A program made the position numbers and the translations under genes. The notes below the pieces were generated by a model. It ran no database searches. It was not told the origin of the DNA and saw only the letters and a list, made by a program, of their open reading frames with translations. This document shows positions 47,884-51,667 of a stretch of 51,667 bases of DNA, one piece after another. Position 1 is the first letter of the stretch; every line of letters begins with the position of its first letter. Source of the DNA: Alistipes sp. Its GTDB lineage: Bacteria > Bacteroidota > Bacteroidia > Bacteroidales > Rikenellaceae. The DNA lies in contig JAIDUK010000019.1 in assembly GCA_029060215.1 (NCBI GenBank), positions 1-51,667 of the forward strand, written 5' to 3'.

Positions 47884-48765
47884 ATGCAGCAGCAGCTTAC
47901 GCCCGCTTTCGGCGATTACGAACTCATCGATACCGGCCATTTCGAGAAGCTCGAGCGTTTCGGCCGTTTCGTCACGCGGCGTCCCGAGCCGCAGGCCATT
48001 TGGCGGCCGTCGCTCTCCGAGGAGGGGTGGCGGCGGGCCGATGCCGCTTTTTTGCGCGACGCCCGCAGCGACGAGCGGGGCGAGTGGCGGCTGCGGCCCG
48101 GGGTTCCCGACCGGTGGACGGTCTCCTATCCGTTGGGCGGCAGCGTGTTGCGCATGCGGTTGGGGCTCACGTCGTTCAAGCATGTGGGCATCTTCCCCGA
48201 GCAGGCCGCCAACTGGGATTTCATCTACGACAATTGCCGACGGCTGTCAACGGCAGGCCGGACACCTCGTGTGTTGAACCTCTTCGCCTATACGGGCGGG
48301 GCCACCCTCGCGGCCCGGGCTGCCGGGGCCGAGACCACGCATGTCGACTCCGTGAAGCAGGTCGTCTCGTGGGCGCGCGAGAACATGGAGCTCAGCGGGC
48401 TCGACGGCGTGCGGTGGATCGTCGAAGACGCCTTGAAGTTCGTGCAGCGCGAGGTGCGGCGCGGCAGCCGCTACCACGGCATCATCCTCGACCCTCCGGC
48501 TTACGGACGCGGTGCCAACGGCGAAAAATGGATTTTGGAGGACAACATCTGCGAAATGCTCGAATGTTGTGCGCGGTTGTTGGAGCCGGCCGGTGCTTTT
48601 CTGGTGCTCAACCTCTATTCCATGGGGCTTTCGTCTACCTTGGCCCGTACGGCCGTGCGGCAGGCGTTCGGCGCGCCGCGCGAGGAGCAGTGGGGCGAGC
48701 TCTGCTTCTCCGACCGCGCCGGCAAGCAGCTGCCCTTGGGTACTTATTATCGGTTTACAAGGTGA
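47884..48765 (+). CDS. Class I SAM-dependent methyltransferase, RlmI/RlmK-like
   Basis: A 293-residue rRNA-methyltransferase-like protein. Seen: VLNLFAYTGGATLAARAAGA (about 132-151, SAM-binding motif I), THVDSVKQVVSWARENMELSG (about 155-175, motif II region), VEDALKFVQREVRRG and ILDPPAYGRG (about 198-207), the catalytic DPPxY motif of m5C/m2G-type 23S rRNA methyltransferases. It lacks the N-terminal PUA domain of E. coli RlmI, as many Bacteroidetes homologues do. Target base not determined. Single-gene unit. Confidence 0.9.
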   Translation: MQQQLTPAFGDYELIDTGHFEKLERFGRFVTRRPEPQAIWRPSLSEEGWRRADAAFLRDARSDERGEWRLRPGVPDRWTVSYPLGGSVLRMRLGLTSFKHVGIFPEQAANWDFIYDNCRRLSTAGRTPRVLNLFAYTGGATLAARAAGAETTHVDSVKQVVSWARENMELSGLDGVRWIVEDALKFVQREVRRGSRYHGIILDPPAYGRGANGEKWILEDNICEMLECCARLLEPAGAFLVLNLYSMGLSSTLARTAVRQAFGAPREEQWGELCFSDRAGKQLPLGTYYRFTR

Positions 48766-48800
48766 GGAGCCAAAGGTGAAAGGGTCCGCCGCAGTCCCCT

Positions 48801-48826
48801 GTCATTCCGAGCGTAGCGAAGAATCT
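48801..48826. repeat. Dispersed intergenic repeat of the GTCATTCCGAGCG type
   Basis: GTCATTCCGAGCGTAGCGAA followed by GAATCT resembles a short repeat widely scattered between genes in Bacteroidetes and other phyla (recalled, not searched). A degenerate inverted partner appears at 48975-49013 (AGATTCTT ... GAATGTCATG). The rest of the gap 48766-49081 holds a nested GC hairpin and no gene. Confidence 0.55.
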
Positions 48827-48906
48827 ATAATTGTGCTCGTACGGATGTCCCGGACATATGCCGAATGATTCACTATTGATTATTCAGTGAAATAGCCCTG
48901 CGCGGA

Positions 48907-48945
48907 GCCCGGCTCGCGCTTGCAGCGCGACCGCCCCAGCCGGGC
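48907..48945. repeat. Nested GC-rich hairpin in the 48.8-49.1 kb gap
   Basis: Outer arms GCCCGGCT (48907-48914) and AGCCGGGC (48938-48945); inner hairpin CGCGCT-TGC-AGCGCG (48915-48929). Could form a cruciform or an RNA stem; no T-run follows, so not a clear terminator. Confidence 0.55.
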
Positions 48946-49081
48946 CCGCGAGCGGATGCTGCGGACGGGCGAAAAGATTCTTAATTGCGTTCGGAATAGC
49001 GGTAGAATGTCATGCTGCGAGCGTCGGTTCATTTTGTTCGGATGATACCTTACCCGCCTTGCTAAAACGTTTTAATAGCCA

Positions 49082-49654
49082 CTAAAATACATAGTAGACT
49101 GCTATCCCCGCCGCGGCCGAAAGGCAGATCAGCAGAATGGGGTTGACCTTGCGCCACGAGCCGACGAGCACGGCCGCAAAGAGGGCCCAGCTCCAGCCGT
49201 CGATGAAGTTGCGGTCGTCGGGGTTGTCGCTGCGGGGGAATATCAGCAGCAGGGCCGCCGCTGCAATCATGCCGATGACCACCGGGCGCATGCCGCGCAT
49301 GGCCCCTTCGACAAGGCGGTTGCCCTTGAGCCTGAGAAAGAAGCGCGCCACCAGCATCATCAGTGTCAGCGACGGCAGGCAGACCGCCAGCGTGGCCACG
49401 GCCGAGCCGAGGATTCCCCATCCCGGGTGGCCCAGCTGCGACCCGACGGTATAGCCTACGTAGGTCGCCGAGTTGATGGCGATCGGCCCCGGCGTGATCT
49501 GCGACACGGCCACGATGTCGGCGAATTGGGCGTTGGTCATCCAGCCGTGCTGCACGACCACTTCGTTTTGGATGAGCGAGAGCATGGCGTAGCCGCCGCC
49601 GAATCCGAAAAATCCGATTTTCAGATAGCTGACGAAGAGTTGCCAGAGGATCAT
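49082..49654 (-). CDS. Chromate transporter, second half-size subunit
   Basis: A 190-residue membrane protein of the CHR family in its short, single-domain form. About six hydrophobic segments. Family motifs: FFGFGGGYAMLSLIQNEVV near the N-terminus (about 14-32), SQITPGPIAINSATYVGY (about 51-68) and an LPSLTLMMLV helix. Full-length ChrA proteins contain two such domains; here they are separate genes that presumably assemble as a heterodimer. Its ATG overlaps the stop of the first subunit gene (ATGA, 49651-49654). Transports chromate in characterised proteins, probably a sulfate-like or other anion natively. Confidence 0.93.
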   Translation of the reverse strand: MILWQLFVSYLKIGFFGFGGGYAMLSLIQNEVVVQHGWMTNAQFADIVAVSQITPGPIAINSATYVGYTVGSQLGHPGWGILGSAVATLAVCLPSLTLMMLVARFFLRLKGNRLVEGAMRGMRPVVIGMIAAAALLLIFPRSDNPDDRNFIDGWSWALFAAVLVGSWRKVNPILLICLSAAAGIAVYYVF

Positions 49655-50244
49655 TTCAGTTCAGAATTTGCATTTTCCGGCTTTTCGGCAGGGTGCTGCC
49701 GTCGTTTCCCGGCTTTTCCGGCCACAGCCAGTTCCCACCCGATTCCCGCTGCGGCCGCTGCGGCCAGCACGTAGACGGGCGACCAGCCCAGCCCCCAGAT
49801 CGCCAGCGCCGCCGCGGCTATCACTGCGAACATCGGCCAGCGCATGCCCCGCGCCAGCGAGACGACCGGACCGATGATCAGCGCCACCACCGCCGGGCGC
49901 ATCCCCTTGAACGCCGCGTCCACTACCGGATTGTGCCGGATGTCGGCGAAGAAGAGCGCTATGAGCAGGATGATCGTGAACGAGGGCAGGATCGTGCCCC
50001 ACAGGGCCGCCAGCGCACCCCGCACCCCGCGCATGCGGTAGCCCACGAAGACCGCCGTGTTGACCGCTATGGGACCCGGGACCGATTGGGCCAAGGTCAG
50101 CAGGTCCAGAAATTCGCGCCGCTCCACCCAACCCCGGCGGTCGATCACTTCGCGTTCGATCAGCGGAATCATCGCATATCCGCCGCCGAAGGTGAAAAGT
50201 CCGATCTTGAAGAACGAGCCGAAGATGACCAGAAGCGTTTGCAT
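49651..50244 (-). CDS. Chromate transporter, first half-size subunit
   Basis: A 197-residue CHR-family single-domain protein, homologous to its downstream partner. Motifs: LFTFGGGYAMIPLIEREVID (about 15-34), AQSVPGPIAVNTAVFVGYRM (about 52-71) and LPSFTIILLIALFF (about 84-97). The Pro-Gly-Pro loop is intact in both subunits, as expected for a functional pair. Lies 70 bases after a NuoB-like gene on the same strand; co-transcription is possible. Confidence 0.93.
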   Translation of the reverse strand: MQTLLVIFGSFFKIGLFTFGGGYAMIPLIEREVIDRRGWVERREFLDLLTLAQSVPGPIAVNTAVFVGYRMRGVRGALAALWGTILPSFTIILLIALFFADIRHNPVVDAAFKGMRPAVVALIIGPVVSLARGMRWPMFAVIAAAALAIWGLGWSPVYVLAAAAAAGIGWELAVAGKAGKRRQHPAEKPENANSELK

Positions 50245-50314
50245 GGCGTGTGTGTCGGTTTGCTCTGTTTTTCAGGTTCGGCCGCTCCGAGCGCCGGGCT
50301 CCGGCCGCAGCCGT

Positions 50315-51079
50315 TTATTCGCGTCGTTTGTGGCCCAGCAGGGTGCGGATCCCGTCGATGAAGATCATCGGGTGGGTCGGGGCTCCCGGCAGCCAGAGGT
50401 CTACGGCGTGGCGTTCGAAGAACGTGCGGTCCAGCGCCCGGCTTCCGGCGAAAAGTCCGCCCGAGCAGGCGTCCGTGCCGCAGGCCACCACGATCTTGGG
50501 CTCGGCCACCGCTTCGTAGCAAATTTCGAGCGCTTCGGCCATGTTGGCCGTCACGGGGCCCGAAACGACTACCCCGTCGGCATGGCGCGGCGAGGCGGTG
50601 AAGCCTACGCCGTAGCGGCCGAAGTCGAAGTTGACGTTGCCCGTGGCGCCCAGTTCCATTTCGACCGACGCGTCGCCGCCCGCCGATACTTCGCGTAGTT
50701 GCAGCGCCTTGCCGAAGCAGCGGCGTACTTCGGGCCGCACGGCCGCAGGGTCGAATTCCACGCGCTGCTGCCCCGGGCGTACGACCAGTCCCTCGCGCGT
50801 GGGCGAGCCTATGCGGTAGTCGTTGGTGAAGCGGATGTTGCGCGGGGCCCGGCGGGCGCATTCGCCGCAGAAGACGCAGCGCCCGAGGTCCAGAGCGAAC
50901 GGCTGCGTCGTGAGTGCTCCCGTGGGGCAGACGGCCGCGGCCTGCTCCACGGGAGCAAGGTCGTCGGTCAGGGTCAGTTCGGGGCGCCCCCTGAATTCGG
51001 AGGTCAGCTCCACGGCGTCCAAGTCGGGAATCGCCTGCCTGCCATGGCTGTGCAGGACACGTATTTTCGGAAATATCAT
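50315..51079 (-). CDS. NuoB/NiFe-hydrogenase small-subunit-like protein with reduced iron-sulphur ligand set
   Basis: A 254-residue protein. Residues about 45-85 are a ferredoxin-like domain: CPTGAL (Cys51) and CVFCGEC (Cys68, 71, 74) but Ala78 replaces the last Cys, and the first three Cys of a normal 2[4Fe-4S] domain are absent. What remains is exactly one cluster's set. Residues about 132-250 match the 20-kDa NuoB/HycG fold: FGRYGVGFTASPRHADGVVVSGPVT, then CGTDACSGGLFAGS. The N2-cluster CxxC site reads DASV (136-139) and PGCPP reads PGAPT (Ala233). So it probably has lost the proximal cluster and is not a standard complex I or hydrogenase subunit. No large-subunit gene is in the window. 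Confidence 0.85.
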   Translation of the reverse strand: MIFPKIRVLHSHGRQAIPDLDAVELTSEFRGRPELTLTDDLAPVEQAAAVCPTGALTTQPFALDLGRCVFCGECARRAPRNIRFTNDYRIGSPTREGLVVRPGQQRVEFDPAAVRPEVRRCFGKALQLREVSAGGDASVEMELGATGNVNFDFGRYGVGFTASPRHADGVVVSGPVTANMAEALEICYEAVAEPKIVVACGTDACSGGLFAGSRALDRTFFERHAVDLWLPGAPTHPMIFIDGIRTLLGHKRRE

Positions 51080-51094
51080 GGTTTTAAGAGCGTT

Positions 51095-51576
51095 CTATTG
51101 TTGGATGCGGACCAGCTGTTCGCGGTAGGCGTTCAGGATGCGCGACTTGGAGATGAATCCCAAGTAGCGCCCCTGTTTGTCGACCACGGGCAGCATCCAC
51201 GTGTGTTTGTCTTCGAATTTGGGCAGGATGCTCTGCACGTTCTCGTGTTCGAGTATCCGGTCGGGCGGCTGGATCATGTAGTCGCTGATGGGGTGGCCGT
51301 ATTTCTCGCGTTTGAACATGTCTTCGCGCAGGTCGTCGAGCTGCACCACGCCCAGCAGGCGGCCGAATTCGTCGATGACCGGGAAGATGTTGCGGCGCGC
51401 CGTGGAGATGATGTGCACCAGATCGCCCAAGGTCATGCGCTGGCGGATGCGGATGAAGTCGGTCTCCATGAGCGAATCGAGCTTCAGGAAGACGAAGACC
51501 GACTGGTCCTTGTCGTGGGTGAGCAGTTCGCCCCGCAGGCGCAGCTGCTTGGTGTAGATCTAGTAGGTCTCCATAA
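51095..51576 (-). pseudogene. ClC-family chloride channel, C-terminal CBS-domain part (truncated by contig end, damaged at the edge)
   Basis: The minus-strand frame gives about 155 residues of the cytoplasmic CBS pair typical of Bacteroidetes ClC channels: TKQLRLRGELLTHDKDQ, then METDFIRIRQRMTLGDLV, RRNIFPVIDEFGRLLGVVQL (CBS1) and LPVVDKQGRYLGFISKSRIL (CBS2). The membrane domain would lie beyond the contig end. An in-frame TAG (51562-51560) follows the ATC-TAC-ACC codons; C-to-A changes in this low-quality tail, next to the adapter, explain it better than a real stop. I mark it as broken only because of the sequence as given; the gene itself is probably intact. The NuoB-like gene follows 15 bases downstream. 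Confidence 0.8.
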
Positions 51577-51667
51577 CATTATATTATAAAAATCTGACGC
51601 TGACGACGAATAGCCTTGTGTAGATCTCTGTGGTCGCCGTATCATTAAAAAAAAAAAGTGGTGGGGG
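51577..51667. other. Sequencing-adapter artefact (Nextera i5/P5 read-through) and homopolymer tail
   Basis: 51577-51595 matches the Nextera mosaic end (ending ACATCT) at about 13 of 19 positions, mostly with C read as A. 51596-51609 matches the next adapter part (GACGCTGCCGACGA) with one difference. 51610-51617 ATAGCCTT is an 8-base index. 51618-51646 matches the P5 oligo reverse complement (GTGTAGATCT ... GTATCATT) at 28 of 29 positions. Then 11 A and a G-rich end, the usual signature of reading past the fragment end. Confidence 0.95.

Noticed and set aside
48766..49081. Short ORFs in this gap
   Set aside because: They span repeats and hairpins and show no family features.

Overview
The window looks like one draft contig from a GC-rich member of the Bacteroidales, most plausibly Alistipes/Rikenellaceae. 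The grounds are three SusC/SusD outer-membrane nutrient-uptake systems, GldH, RicT, the PepE and WaaA neighbourhoods, a Bacteroidetes-type tyrosine recombinase, and repeated TTTG-N19/20-TAnnTTTG promoters. The genus is an inference. The last 91 bases are not genomic: they match read-through into an Illumina Nextera i5/P5 adapter followed by poly-A and poly-G.

Layout. 1-7.0 kb is plus-strand housekeeping: the 3' end of an RsmI-type methyltransferase, grpE, dnaJ, a small membrane protein, mutL, a rhomboid protease, a membrane-anchored EEP-family phosphohydrolase and a YhcH-family protein. 7.1-8.3 kb holds a minus-strand flavodiiron protein. 8.4-30.8 kb is the accessory core. It has a minus-strand susC1-susD1-lipoprotein operon, a minus-strand tyrosine recombinase, a plus-strand susC2-susD2 operon, and a plus-strand susC3-susD3-lipoprotein-subtilase-lipocalin-like operon. 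31.0-43.6 kb is housekeeping again: tRNA-Phe, GNAT, EFR1 ferredoxin, CyuA-like desulfidase, waaA, yraN, pepE, acpP-fabF-rnc-radC, ricT-gldH-trmB and a MATE exporter. 43.6-51.6 kb holds a structured intergenic region with a candidate small RNA, a ferredoxin, serS, a U32 peptidase, an RlmI-like methyltransferase, a split chromate transporter, a NuoB-like protein and the C-terminus of a ClC channel.

The most interesting structure is at 14.1-21.0 kb. The 5' ends of susC1 and susC3 are a perfect 112-bp inverted repeat (14111-14222 and 20871-20982) that ends inside the signal-peptide region. Between the repeats lie the recombinase and susC2D2. A promoter abuts the repeat on the susC1 side. On the susC3 side there is no recognisable promoter, and an intrinsic terminator sits in the leader. 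Inversion between the repeats would therefore move the promoter from the susC1 operon to the susC3/subtilase operon: a candidate phase-variable switch between two nutrient-uptake programmes.

A second theme is homopolymers. Four C9/G9 tracts are present: in the lipobox codons of the susC1-operon lipoprotein, in a linker of the susC3-operon lipoprotein, in the spacer of a promoter driving a candidate small RNA, and in a hairpin loop upstream of an rRNA methyltransferase gene. Each is a plausible slippage site, but also a plausible sequencing weak point.
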